From assembly GCA_041844835.1 (NCBI GenBank), contig JBGZBU010000029.1, positions 1 to 61,460 of the forward strand: a DNA stretch of 61,460 nt, given 5' to 3'. Each line of letters opens with the position of its first letter. Position 1 is the stretch's first letter. Below are positions 8,022 to 17,608 of the stretch, piece by piece. The position numbers and the translations under genes were made by a program. This stretch comes from CAUUCX01 sp041844835 (GTDB taxonomy: Bacteria; Bacillota; Clostridia; Peptostreptococcales; Anaerovoracaceae). The notes under the pieces were generated by a model. The model saw only the letters and a program-made list of their open reading frames with translations. It did not search any database and had not been told where the DNA came from.

Positions 8022-11000
8022 TACTTTAATTTCTCCTTAACTCTTTTATATATATCCTCCGGCGGATATCCCCCCGGACCCTTTTCAAACATGCAAACAG
8101 ACTTGAATTCACAATAATTGCAGCTGCTGTTTTCTCTATGTATGCTCGGCCTAATTCCGACATCGCCCGAGTCAATTCTGCTGCACATGTCTCTTATTAT
8201 ACCATCCATAGCGGAGTTGAGCTCATTAAATTGTTTTCTGCTTAAATTCCTGTAGCTCTTATTCACCGCACCCGAATTTTCCCGTTCTACAAGCTCAATT
8301 AACGACTCATCGGAATCACCGCCTGCTTCATCGCTTTCAGCTACATGTATCCCCTTTAACTTCAACACCTTTTTTAGCATACTTTCGCAGCTCTCCTCCA
8401 GCGCCTCTTCGGTCATTGATTTCCAATCGAGTTCACCATGTGTAATTTCATCTATCAGCACATAATTCAGTGCTGCCGGAGACAATCCCGTAGCCCGCTC
8501 CACCGCCTTGGAATAAAGCATAAGCTGCAACTGTCTGCCGCCCAGCATCTCCGTAAGTGAAAATGTCGGATCCCCCGTCTTATAGTCTGTAATCGCATAC
8601 GACCCGTCTTTATTATAGTCTATTCTGTCAATTGTTCCCTCTATTCCCGGATTTTCCTCACACTCGTGCCCTGAAATGATTTCCAGCGCACCGATATCAT
8701 ACCCGCAACCGAACTTTTCCTCGCATGCCATCTTATTTATCTCCGATTGACAAACCGTTTCCACCATAGCCTGCACAACCGCGAACGCATCTTTTTTCAG
8801 GCGGGAACGGCGGTATGCACCATCTTCTCCGTATGTTATCAGGCCTTCTTTATATTTGAGGCAGCTGCTGTCGATATATGCGTCACAGATCCCGCGCAGT
8901 TCCTCCCGGCTCACATTTGCCCACGGGGATTTTTCGGAGCTCACGGGGATGTCGGAATCGGTAAGCTCGTCAGCCACATGTCGCAGCAAATCGTGAAATA
9001 TATCGCCGATCTCACGCCTGCCGAATTCATATGTCTCCCAGCTGTCCGGCCTCAATCCGTATCTCACGAAAAATTTAAACGGGCAGCCGCCGAAGATTTC
9101 AAGCCCCGACGGGCTGAAGCGCAGTCGCTCCCCCGCATAAAGTTTCCGCGCAAGATCTTTTGTAATTTTCAAATTATGCAAAGATCTCGAATCTATCATC
9201 CTGCGCAAAAGCCTGTAATCATCGGGGCGATTAGCTTCATACCATGCCGCTATCCCCAGCCATTCCTGCGAAACCTCTCCGCCGTCTTTGCCATCGCGCA
9301 GCATCTTTGCAAGATGTCCGAATGCCGACATATGGTGCTGCACCAGATTATGCGGATCATTAGTGCTTAATATATCTTTTTCCGGCTTTATTTCTCTAAA
9401 TATATCGCAAATCGTATTAAAAGTGCGCGAAGGTGAAAGAGAATTTCCTTCGACATCCGACGCCGCATATGACATATAGAGGTATTCATCGGGTGATGTC
9501 AGTATTCTATATATATCAAGCTCATATTTATCACGCTGCTTCGTATGCTCCAGTCCTATTTCAACTCCGGCGCTGCGCAGCAGCACAAGCTCATCCTCAC
9601 TGAACAGCTTATTTTTCTCCACTTCAGGCGGAAAGCTCTGCTCATCCATGCCCAGTACAACAAGAGCTCTTATACGCCCGAAATGGGTTCTTTTTATGTC
9701 TCCTATCAGAACGCAGTCCACCGTTGGAGGTATGACACCTATGGAGATGGAATCAAAACCCGATGCCATGATATTGGAAAACATTTCCGCCCCGAGTTTT
9801 TCATCTCCCGCCAGCTCCGCCATTTGATCAAAAATCCCTACGATCCCCTCCCATATCTGGGTGACCTCGATAGCTTTTTCATGATTTCCTGCCCGCCGCT
9901 CAGTCTCTACGATGCGAGCAAGCTTGTTTTGCATTTTCGCATCGCGATTTAAAAAATCATACAAAGCTACAAGCCTGTCCTTTACTTTGCGCGATTCCTT
10001 AAATGCCGCGAGAAACTTATCGGCGTATGCATTCAGCGTAGATCTGATTTCTTCTATCTTGGCAAGGGTTTCTCCATATTCATTCGCGCCGATCTCAAAC
10101 GGCTCCGCAAAACGAGCCCGATTGATCTTATACTTGCTGCAGTACTCCTCCAACAACTCCGCGTGAGCGAGCGAAACCGGCGAAAATCCCGTTTTTGCAA
10201 GCTCAATAAGGAGTTCCGGCTTTTTACCCTGAAATGACATTTTAAGCAGCGCTTTTATAAAAAGTAATGCCGGATTGTTCCTGACCTGCACATTCTGATC
10301 CAAAAAAGAAGGTATTCCGTTTTCGACGAGAGACGATTTTAATATCATACCTCGCGTATTTAAATCCGGAATCATGACCGCAATTTCCCTGTAGCGCAAG
10401 CCCTTATCCCGCACCAGCCGCTTTATGTATGCCGCCGCGGACTCCGTCTCGCTGTGGATAGTTGAAGCATGCACAAGCGTAATTCCCTCGGAATTTGCAG
10501 CATCCGCACGCAGATACGGCAGCGCATGGAGTTCTCTCTCCAGATGCGCGATTCCGCTCGAAAGTTTGCGCTTATATGCACCCGTTTCGCCGAAAACTTC
10601 CTCGATTCTCACTTGCGTACAATCCACAGCGCATTCGCGCGCCAGAGCGCGCAGCGCCGCCATACTTGATTTTACTATATCAAAAATATATGCAGAATTT
10701 GATTTATCACCACAGCTGAAATACAATGTAAGCCCGGCTCCGTACTGCATCAACTCCCCGAGAAGAGCAATCTCCTGCGGCAAGAGTATATCAAAATAGG
10801 CAACAAAAAAATGCGTATTCCTGACGAATTCGGAATGACATATCTTTGAAATAAAAAGCTCCATTTCATCATGAGAATCTTTGAGTCCTGCGGAGAGTCG
10901 CATCTCATATGCCGCATACACTTTTTGTATGTCATTGAGTTTGCCGGACAGAATCATCTTTTTTCCGCTCTCAAGAGTATTAGCTATTTCCCCAAGCCGG

Positions 11001-11398
11001 ATTGGATCGGTTTTCATTGCTTTCATCTGTGAGATATTATCACCCAGCGCATTTATAAATGAAGCCACATTCGCATATCTGCTATATGTGGCAAGCTGAT
11101 TCTTCTCTCCGGCAAGAATCGAGGCGATCAGCATGTTTCGTCCCTCCGCATTTACATAAACGCTGTCGCTCCCGCCGAGCTCACCTAATATTCGGTGCAT
11201 GAGTCTGCTTATGCTCGAGACTTCTACATTCATAACGCCTGCACGGTTCAGATAATGCATCGCCGTTTTTTCAGTTTCAAGCGTGTATTGTTCGGGGACC
11301 AAAATCACAGCTTGCCCGCCGCCTGCAACCGTTTTTTGTATGGCGTCATACATATGCCGGTCCTTGTCAACATCATTCCTTCCGTAAAAAATTTTCAT
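8021..11398 (-). CDS. addB: ATP-dependent helicase/nuclease subunit B (AddB)
   Basis: About 1125 residues, the usual AddB length. The C-terminal RecB-type nuclease has GTIDRIDY and the catalytic DYKTGDP. The four iron-sulfur staple cysteines are intact: one in GGCPFKFF (about 800) and three in CNYCEFKSVC near the end. With AddA it resects double-strand breaks at Chi. The N-terminus reads MKIFYGRNDVDKDR, where AddB normally has a GRxGSGKT Walker A, so that motif is degenerate. addA is not beside it: neighbours are hisS and a HAD phosphatase. The ATG at 11398 is preferred; a TTG at 11422 has no visible ribosome binding site. Confidence 0.92.
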   Translation of the reverse strand: MKIFYGRNDVDKDRHMYDAIQKTVAGGGQAVILVPEQYTLETEKTAMHYLNRAGVMNVEVSSISRLMHRILGELGGSDSVYVNAEGRNMLIASILAGEKNQLATYSRYANVASFINALGDNISQMKAMKTDPIRLGEIANTLESGKKMILSGKLNDIQKVYAAYEMRLSAGLKDSHDEMELFISKICHSEFVRNTHFFVAYFDILLPQEIALLGELMQYGAGLTLYFSCGDKSNSAYIFDIVKSSMAALRALARECAVDCTQVRIEEVFGETGAYKRKLSSGIAHLERELHALPYLRADAANSEGITLVHASTIHSETESAAAYIKRLVRDKGLRYREIAVMIPDLNTRGMILKSSLVENGIPSFLDQNVQVRNNPALLFIKALLKMSFQGKKPELLIELAKTGFSPVSLAHAELLEEYCSKYKINRARFAEPFEIGANEYGETLAKIEEIRSTLNAYADKFLAAFKESRKVKDRLVALYDFLNRDAKMQNKLARIVETERRAGNHEKAIEVTQIWEGIVGIFDQMAELAGDEKLGAEMFSNIMASGFDSISIGVIPPTVDCVLIGDIKRTHFGRIRALVVLGMDEQSFPPEVEKNKLFSEDELVLLRSAGVEIGLEHTKQRDKYELDIYRILTSPDEYLYMSYAASDVEGNSLSPSRTFNTICDIFREIKPEKDILSTNDPHNLVQHHMSAFGHLAKMLRDGKDGGEVSQEWLGIAAWYEANRPDDYRLLRRMIDSRSLHNLKITKDLARKLYAGERLRFSPSGLEIFGGCPFKFFVRYGLRPDSWETYEFGRREIGDIFHDLLRHVADELTDSDIPVSSEKSPWANVSREELRGICDAYIDSSCLKYKEGLITYGEDGAYRRSRLKKDAFAVVQAMVETVCQSEINKMACEEKFGCGYDIGALEIISGHECEENPGIEGTIDRIDYNKDGSYAITDYKTGDPTFSLTEMLGGRQLQLMLYSKAVERATGLSPAALNYVLIDEITHGELDWKSMTEEALEESCESMLKKVLKLKGIHVAESDEAGGDSDESLIELVERENSGAVNKSYRNLSRKQFNELNSAMDGIIRDMCSRIDSGDVGIRPSIHRENSSCNYCEFKSVCMFEKGPGGYPPEDIYKRVKEKLK

Positions 11399-11484
11399 TT
11401 CCAAATATTCGCAAAACCGCAATAAACAAATTCAATAAAGCTTAAACACCGCCCGGTACGGACTTTCAGCGGACTTTCAAATGC

Positions 11485-12153
11485 TCAGGCAAGTGATCTT
11501 AAAACCTCAAATATTTCATCAATATCACTTATCTGATAGTCGGGCTCCTCGACATCATTTATGTTTTGATATTTATCCGCCTGCGCCCAGCCGACCAGGA
11601 TCGATTTTACTCCCGCTCTTCTTGCGGACAATATATCAAAAATACTGTCTCCGATCAAAACGGCCTCCGAGGCGGATACACCGAGTTTTGAAAGAGCCAG
11701 AAAAACAGGCTCGGGATCCGGTTTGTGATTCTGCGTATCGTCACAGGTTATTACCTCATGAAACCATTTTTCAAGTCCGTATTTTTCCATTCCCTGCCTG
11801 GTGGATTCCGCAAGTCTGGACGTCACCACCGCAAGCTTATATCCCATCAAGTGCAGCTGCTTGATCAAAGCCTCAATCCCCGGAAATATCCTTATGGAGT
11901 CAACGAATCTATCCTTGTGATATTCTCTGTATATGTTAACGCTTTTCTCAACATCCACATCGGGGAATTCCTTTTTCATGCTTGTTTCAAGCGGCTCACC
12001 GAAAGTATTAAGTATGCGGGCGAGCGGCTGTTCTTTCCCAAGCAGCTCCCGAAATGTATGCTGCCAGGAATTTATTATTATCTCGTTTGTATCCATTATG
12101 GTGCCGTCAAAATCAAACAACACCGCTTTAATTCTTGAATCATTAATATCCAT
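11485..12153 (-). CDS. HAD-family phosphatase, PpaX/Gph-like
   Basis: A 222-residue haloacid dehalogenase hydrolase. Motif I is FDFDGTIMDT (nucleophile and acid Asp), motif II is VVTSR, motif III Lys in HKPDPEPVF, and motif IV is LIGDSIFDI. The helical cap after motif I is of the phosphoglycolate phosphatase/PpaX type. Substrate could be pyrophosphate (PpaX) or phosphoglycolate (Gph); sequence alone does not decide. Its ATG directly follows the prfB stop codon, so it is probably coupled to prfB translation. Confidence 0.85.
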   Translation of the reverse strand: MDINDSRIKAVLFDFDGTIMDTNEIIINSWQHTFRELLGKEQPLARILNTFGEPLETSMKKEFPDVDVEKSVNIYREYHKDRFVDSIRIFPGIEALIKQLHLMGYKLAVVTSRLAESTRQGMEKYGLEKWFHEVITCDDTQNHKPDPEPVFLALSKLGVSASEAVLIGDSIFDILSARRAGVKSILVGWAQADKYQNINDVEEPDYQISDIDEIFEVLRSLA

Positions 12154-13255
12154 TTAAACGTCCATTCTTAATTTTTCATTTATAAAATAATCTATATCGC
12201 CGTCCATAACAGCCTGAACATTCCCCATTTCGGCATTGGTTCTGTGATCCTTGACCAATGTATAGGGCTGGAATACATATGAGCGAATCTGACTGCCCCA
12301 TGTATTCTGCGAGAAATCGCCCTTGAGTTCTTTTAAATCCTTTTTCTGCTGCTGCTCGGCAAGCTCCGTCAATTTACCCTTCAAAATGCGCATGGCAACA
12401 TCCCTGTTCTGATGCTGACTGCGTTCGTTCTGACATGTTACGACTATATTTGTCGGCAGATGAGTGATTCGCACTGCAGAATCCGTCTTGTTTACATGCT
12501 GTCCTCCCGCTCCGCTTGAACGATACGTATCTATCCTTATGTCCGCCGGATCTATCTCTATATCGATGTCGTCGTTCATTACCGGAGCCACGTCAAGCGA
12601 CGCAAAAGATGTCTGCCTTTTGCCCTGCGCGTTGAAAGGGGATATTCGCACCAAACGGTGTACCCCCCTCTCATTTTTCAGGTAACCGTAGGCATTCTCA
12701 CCGTTTACTATGATTGTCGCGCTTTTTATTCCCGCCTCCGTATCATCCTGAATTTCCGCTATAGTAAGAGCGTATCCGTGCTTTTCAGCCCACCGCATAT
12801 ACATTCGCATGAGCATTTCAGCCCAGTCCATCGCCTCTACCCCGCCGGTTCCGGCATGCAAAGTTATGACAGCACTGTTTTGATCATATTGTCCCGTAAG
12901 CAAAGTGCGCAGTTTCAAGTCTTCGGTTTTTTGCTTAAACTCCGCAAACATGCCTTCGATTTCCCCGACAACGCTGTTGTCATCCTCCAATTCAGCAAGT
13001 TCGATCATAACTTCAATATCATCCGCAATAGCTGCAATTGCTTCATATTCATTAATCTTGTTTTCTATGCTCTTTTTCTGTTTAAGCACATTTTGTGCTT
13101 TCTCGGGGTCATCCCACAGATGTTCATCCTGAGCCTTTTTATTTATATTTTCAAACTCATCCCTAAGACCTGGCAGGTCAAAGGGACTCACCTACCTTTT
13201 TAAATTCTTCAACCGCTGCCGGCAGCTCATATCTGATCTGTTCCAATTCCAACAA
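12154..13255 (-). CDS. prfB: Peptide chain release factor 2, with programmed +1 frameshift
   Basis: RF2 reads UAA/UGA stops. The main frame (13191 down to 12154, 345 residues) holds the GGQ catalytic loop (RSSGAGGQHVNKT) and the SPF tripeptide (RISPFNAQG). The first 24 codons are in another frame: a TTG at 13255 preceded by AAAGGA starts MLELEQIRYELPAAVE... and ends GESL at an in-frame TGA (13178-13180). Slippage at CTT-TGA-C joins it to DLPGLRDEF, restoring a normal RF2 N-terminus. Start codon choice (TTG at 13255 or a GTG nine bases upstream) is less certain. Followed directly by the HAD phosphatase gene; secA lies upstream. Confidence 0.93.
13178..13193 (-). promoter_or_regulatory. RF2 autoregulatory frameshift site
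   Basis: On the minus strand: AGGTGAG (13193-13187, Shine-Dalgarno-like), three bases, then CTT (13183-13181) and the zero-frame TGA (13180-13178) followed by C. This is the canonical architecture: slow termination at UGA when RF2 is scarce favours the +1 shift, closing a feedback loop. Confidence 0.93.
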
Positions 13256-13337
13256 CCAAATCACATCCTTTCCCTATTTTTACATCATAAACCCTATGAA
13301 TTTTTTACCCGCCGCATATCGGGCGGAAAATAAACTT

Positions 13338-16100
13338 TTAATTTCTTCCGCAGCAATTCTTGTATTTCTTGCCGCTGCCGCAAGGACACGGATCGTTTCT
13401 GCCCACTTTTTCCGAATCCCTCCTGACGGTTTCCTGAACCCGTTCCCGCTCCGGCACCGCGGCGCCCGCAGGAGCTATTCCGGAATTTCCGTCTGCAAGC
13501 GCCGCAAACGGGATATCGCTTTCCCCGCCAGCAAACTGTTTCGATGCCCCGCCAATTATGCTCTTGCGCTCCGTATGCGTCTGCAAAGTCGCATTATAAC
13601 AAAATCTCACGGTGTCCTCCCTTATAGATGCTATCATCAGCTCAAACATGTCAAACCCCTCCGCAGCATAAGCCGCCGCAGGGTCTTGTCCGCCCAATCC
13701 GCGCAATCCTATGCCGCTCTTGAGCTGCTCCATATCATCTATGTGATCCATCCACTTATTATCGACCACTCGCAGCAATATCATGCGTTCAAGTTCTCTC
13801 ATCCTCTCCGCGCCTATCTCCGCTTCTTTGGCCTCATACAGCTTTTGAACCTTGTCGTACAAATCGTCTTTCAGACTTTCAGGTGTAAATTCGAGGCACT
13901 CTTCTTTGCTGTATCTCATGTCCGAAAGCGCCTCAAAATACTTTTTCAGTGAACCGTACAACATGTCAAAATCCCATTCCTCCGGGAAACGTGATTCCAC
14001 GACTATAGGATCAACGCACTCATCAACAAGTTCCCTCGCCATGTCCATTATATAATCTCGCAGATTTTCTCCAAAAAGCACACGACGACGTTCACCATAT
14101 ATTATACTCCTTTGCTTATTCATAACGTTGTCATACTGAAGCACATACTTTCTGATGGAAAAATTGCGGCCCTCTACTTTTTTCTGCGAATTCTCAATGG
14201 AGCGGGAGAGCATACCCGCTTCAATCGCCTCATCTTCCGCGCTGGAAAGCCTGCTTACAATCCCCTGTATCCTTTCTCCGCCGAAAAGCCGCATCAGTTC
14301 ATCCTCCAAAGAAATGCAAAATAAAGTATTCCCGGGATCGCCTTGACGCCCCGAACGTCCTCTTAGCTGATTATCTATACGCCTGGACTCATGCCTTTCA
14401 GTACCTATTATAGCGAGCCCGCCCAAATCGCGCACCTGCTCCTGCTCTGCACGCCTTTCCGCTTTTATTTTTTCAAGCAAATCATGATAATCCTTGCGCA
14501 TTTTCAAAAGATCCTGATCATCGCTGTCCACAAAGCTGGACGCAAATGCTATTTCCTCATCACTGCATCCCCTCTTTCGCATCTCTCGTTTCGCTTCAAA
14601 ATCCGGATTGCCGCCGAGTATGATGTCCGTGCCTCGACCCGCCATATTCGTAGCTATCGTCACCGCGCCCAATCTGCCGGCTTCGGCGATTATTTCCGCT
14701 TCCTTTTCGTGCTGCTTCGCATTTAAGACATTATGCTTTATCCCCTTGCGTTTCAACATCTCACTTATTATCTCCGATTTTTCTATTGAAATCGTACCGA
14801 CCAGCACGGGCTGTCCAGCATTGTGATATTCCGCAATCTTGTCGGCGATTGCCGTAAATTTCCCTCGCTCCGTCGGATATACGCAATCATCCATGTCCAC
14901 CCTTGCTATCGGCTTGTTTGTCGGAATGACCACTACATCCATATTGTAAATTTCTCTGAATTCGTCCTCTTCCGTTTTTGCGGTACCCGTCATGCCGGCA
15001 AGCTTGTTATACATTCTGAAATAGTTCTGCAGCGTGATAGTCGCCAGGGTTTTCGATTCAGAACGCACGGTAACTCTTTCTTTTGCCTCAATCGCCTGAT
15101 GCAAACCGTCACTGTAACGCCTGCCGTACATGAGGCGCCCCGTAAACTCATCAACAATGATTATCTCCCCGTCGCTGACTATATAATCCACATCACGCTT
15201 CATAAGATTGCGCGCTTTCAGCGCCTGCTGCACATGATGATTGATTTCCATGTTTTCCGGATCTGAAAAGTTTTCAAGCCCGAAATTGCTCTCACACCTG
15301 CCAACGCCCTCTTCAGTCAAGGAAACGGTGCTGTCCTTTTCGTCAATCGTAAAGTCACGATCCGCTTTCAACGTACTGACAAAACGATCCGCCTGCATGT
15401 ATAAATCCGTGGATTTATCCCCTCTGCCTGAAATTATGAGCGGAGTTCGCGCTTCATCAACTAAAATGGAGTCGACCTCATCGACAATAGCAAAATTCAA
15501 TTCGCGCTGCATGAGATCCTCTTCATAAGAAACCATATTGTCGCGAAGATAGTCGAAACCGAACTCATTATTCGTTCCGTACGTAATATCTGCCCGATAC
15601 GCATTCCGACGCTCCGCTTCCGAAATGCCGTGTATTACACATCCCACGGATAATCCCAAAAATGTATAGAGTTTCCCCATCCACTCCATGTCACGTTTTG
15701 CGAGATAATCATTAACCGTTACCACATGCACGCCTTTTCCGGACAACGCGTTCAGATAAGCCGCAAGCGTTGCAACGAGCGTTTTCCCCTCTCCCGTTTT
15801 CATCTCGGCTATTCGACCCTGATGCAGTGCGATTCCGCCGATAAGCTGTACCCTGAAATGCTTCATCCCAAGGCTTCTCCATGCCCCCTCGCGGCATACG
15901 GCAAAAGCTTCCGGCAGTATGTCGTCCAGACTTTCTCCCCCAGATACACGCTCTTTCATCTCAGCCGTTTTGAGCTTTAATTCTTCGTTAGTAAGCGCCT
16001 GCATTTCTTCGTCAAGCGCTTCAATTCGATCCACTATCTTTTCTATTTTCTTAATCTCTTTGACATTCAAATCACCAAAGATTTTTTCCATTAACCCCAT
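13338..16100 (-). CDS. secA: Preprotein translocase ATPase SecA
   Basis: Motor of Sec-dependent protein export. A 920-residue full-length protein. It has Walker A (MKTGEGKTL at about 100), the DEVD box (IVDEVDSILVDEARTP), preprotein cross-linking domain, motif VI region (RGRSGRQGDPG) and the C-terminal zinc-binding tail NDPCPCGSGKKYKNCC (CxCx8CC), which binds SecB/lipids in other species. The ATG at 16100 shares a base with the stop codon of the upstream CNNM gene (TAATG). prfB follows downstream. No sign of a SecA2-type truncation. Confidence 0.98.
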   Translation of the reverse strand: MGLMEKIFGDLNVKEIKKIEKIVDRIEALDEEMQALTNEELKLKTAEMKERVSGGESLDDILPEAFAVCREGAWRSLGMKHFRVQLIGGIALHQGRIAEMKTGEGKTLVATLAAYLNALSGKGVHVVTVNDYLAKRDMEWMGKLYTFLGLSVGCVIHGISEAERRNAYRADITYGTNNEFGFDYLRDNMVSYEEDLMQRELNFAIVDEVDSILVDEARTPLIISGRGDKSTDLYMQADRFVSTLKADRDFTIDEKDSTVSLTEEGVGRCESNFGLENFSDPENMEINHHVQQALKARNLMKRDVDYIVSDGEIIIVDEFTGRLMYGRRYSDGLHQAIEAKERVTVRSESKTLATITLQNYFRMYNKLAGMTGTAKTEEDEFREIYNMDVVVIPTNKPIARVDMDDCVYPTERGKFTAIADKIAEYHNAGQPVLVGTISIEKSEIISEMLKRKGIKHNVLNAKQHEKEAEIIAEAGRLGAVTIATNMAGRGTDIILGGNPDFEAKREMRKRGCSDEEIAFASSFVDSDDQDLLKMRKDYHDLLEKIKAERRAEQEQVRDLGGLAIIGTERHESRRIDNQLRGRSGRQGDPGNTLFCISLEDELMRLFGGERIQGIVSRLSSAEDEAIEAGMLSRSIENSQKKVEGRNFSIRKYVLQYDNVMNKQRSIIYGERRRVLFGENLRDYIMDMARELVDECVDPIVVESRFPEEWDFDMLYGSLKKYFEALSDMRYSKEECLEFTPESLKDDLYDKVQKLYEAKEAEIGAERMRELERMILLRVVDNKWMDHIDDMEQLKSGIGLRGLGGQDPAAAYAAEGFDMFELMIASIREDTVRFCYNATLQTHTERKSIIGGASKQFAGGESDIPFAALADGNSGIAPAGAAVPERERVQETVRRDSEKVGRNDPCPCGSGKKYKNCCGRN

Positions 16101-17359
16101 TATATCTTCTCCTCTCCGTCAATCTTTATAACATTTATTTGAACGGCTTTTTTATCATCCGCTTTTGTTACCCTCACTTTTAAATTTTTATACACATACT
16201 CATCCCCGACTACGGGCAATCTGTCCAGCATGATCATAACCCAGCCGTTTACCGTAGTTGCATCGAAAAGATCCTCTTCCCCCTCAAGCCCGAAAAACTC
16301 AAAAACATATTCGAGATTTTCATCGGCACGCACCATAAAACTGCCGTCCTGCCTTGGCAATATCCCCTGACTGATCGGCCTGTCATGTTCATCAAATATC
16401 TCTCCTACGAGCTGTTCAACGATATCTTCTATGGTAACTATACCTTCCGTCCCGCCGTATTCATCCACTATTACCGCCATATGCGCCTTATTTTTCTGCA
16501 GGCGCCGGAGCAGCACATCAATCTTGACGCTGCCCGCAACGAACAAAACCGGATTGACAAAATTTTCGATGCTCATATCATTATTTGCAAGGTAATTATG
16601 AAAATCCTTTTGATTCAGCACTCCCAGCACATTGTCCAGATTGTCGCGATAAACGGGCAATCTGGAAAAACCGGTTTCAAGGAAAATCCGCGCTATTTCT
16701 TTCTTGTCTGCATCAATATCTATTGCGACCAGATCCACACGCGGGGTGAGAATTTCTTCCGCATCAATCTCGTCAAATTCTATCGCATTTTGTATCAGTT
16801 CGCTTCGTTCCTCATCAAACGTTCCATCGGTTTCAGCTTCTTCAACAATAGTAATCAGCTCATTATCCGTGATTTGCTTGGATGATTTTATATTAAATGC
16901 CGTTGTTACAAATGTTTTCCATTTCTTAAACAAATAATTCAACGGGCGAAGAATGTATGCGATTACACGTATTATCGGCGCCACCAGCAGAGCATATTTT
17001 TCAGGAATCTCTTTTGCTATACTTTTAGGCGAGATTTCTCCGAAAATAAGTACAAGCAGAGTCATCACAGCTGTTGAAACGGTAGGACCGAATTCCCCGA
17101 AAAGCTCTACAAACAGCACGGTCGCAATCGCCGTCATTGCAATATTTACTATATTGTTGCCGATCAGTACCGTAGTGAGCAGACTGTCGTAGTTCTCCGA
17201 CAGTTTGAGCACGAGCGCAGCGCGCTTGTTCCCCTCGCTCGCCATATTTTTAATACGAACCCTGCTAAGAGACGTAAACGCCGTCTCGGTCGCAGAAAAA
17301 AAAGCGGATAAAATCACTAATACAACAATTGCCGCAATATACGGCGCCAAATCATCCAT
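16100..17359 (-). CDS. CNNM/CBS-domain membrane protein (hemolysin/CorC family)
   Basis: About 419 residues. An N-terminal DUF21/CNNM domain (1-190) has 3-4 TM helices and the conserved SAFFSATETAF motif plus FGEISPKSIA. A CBS pair follows (about 205-320; LTPRVDLVAID, VIVDEYGGTEGIVT). The C-terminal CorC_HlyC transporter-associated domain is at about 335-415 (DGSFMVRAD). Family members are implicated in Mg2+/Co2+ or Na+ transport; the 'hemolysin' name is historical. The ATG at 17359 has GGAGGT 11 bases upstream; the longer frame to 17416 lacks one. Coupled to secA. Confidence 0.9.
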   Translation of the reverse strand: MDDLAPYIAAIVVLVILSAFFSATETAFTSLSRVRIKNMASEGNKRAALVLKLSENYDSLLTTVLIGNNIVNIAMTAIATVLFVELFGEFGPTVSTAVMTLLVLIFGEISPKSIAKEIPEKYALLVAPIIRVIAYILRPLNYLFKKWKTFVTTAFNIKSSKQITDNELITIVEEAETDGTFDEERSELIQNAIEFDEIDAEEILTPRVDLVAIDIDADKKEIARIFLETGFSRLPVYRDNLDNVLGVLNQKDFHNYLANNDMSIENFVNPVLFVAGSVKIDVLLRRLQKNKAHMAVIVDEYGGTEGIVTIEDIVEQLVGEIFDEHDRPISQGILPRQDGSFMVRADENLEYVFEFFGLEGEEDLFDATTVNGWVMIMLDRLPVVGDEYVYKNLKVRVTKADDKKAVQINVIKIDGEEKI

Positions 17360-17494
17360 TGTCGGAAAATACCTCCACTGCGCGTCAGCACAATATACAA
17401 AAATATATTTTATCAATATAGTTTAGCATAAAAAAACGAGCATTTAAAGAGTACGAAAAATATTATATTTGATTGATTCATTCAGCCTATTCCA

Positions 17495-17536
17495 ATAAAA
17501 GAAGCGATACGGTCTCCGAATAAGAAATCGTATCGC
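17495..17536 (-). terminator. Terminator after the Na+-pump beta subunit gene
   Basis: GCGATACG (17504-17511) pairs with CGTATCGC (17529-17536). On the minus strand it is followed by TTCTTTTATTGG. It closes the oadB-like transcript and separates it from the CNNM-secA unit. Confidence 0.7.
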
Positions 17537-17608
17537 CTGTATACAGTTCTTTTTAAAATCAAATCAGTTGTTTCCGCCGCAAAACGGGCTCAAAATCATG
17601 CTTTAAAA

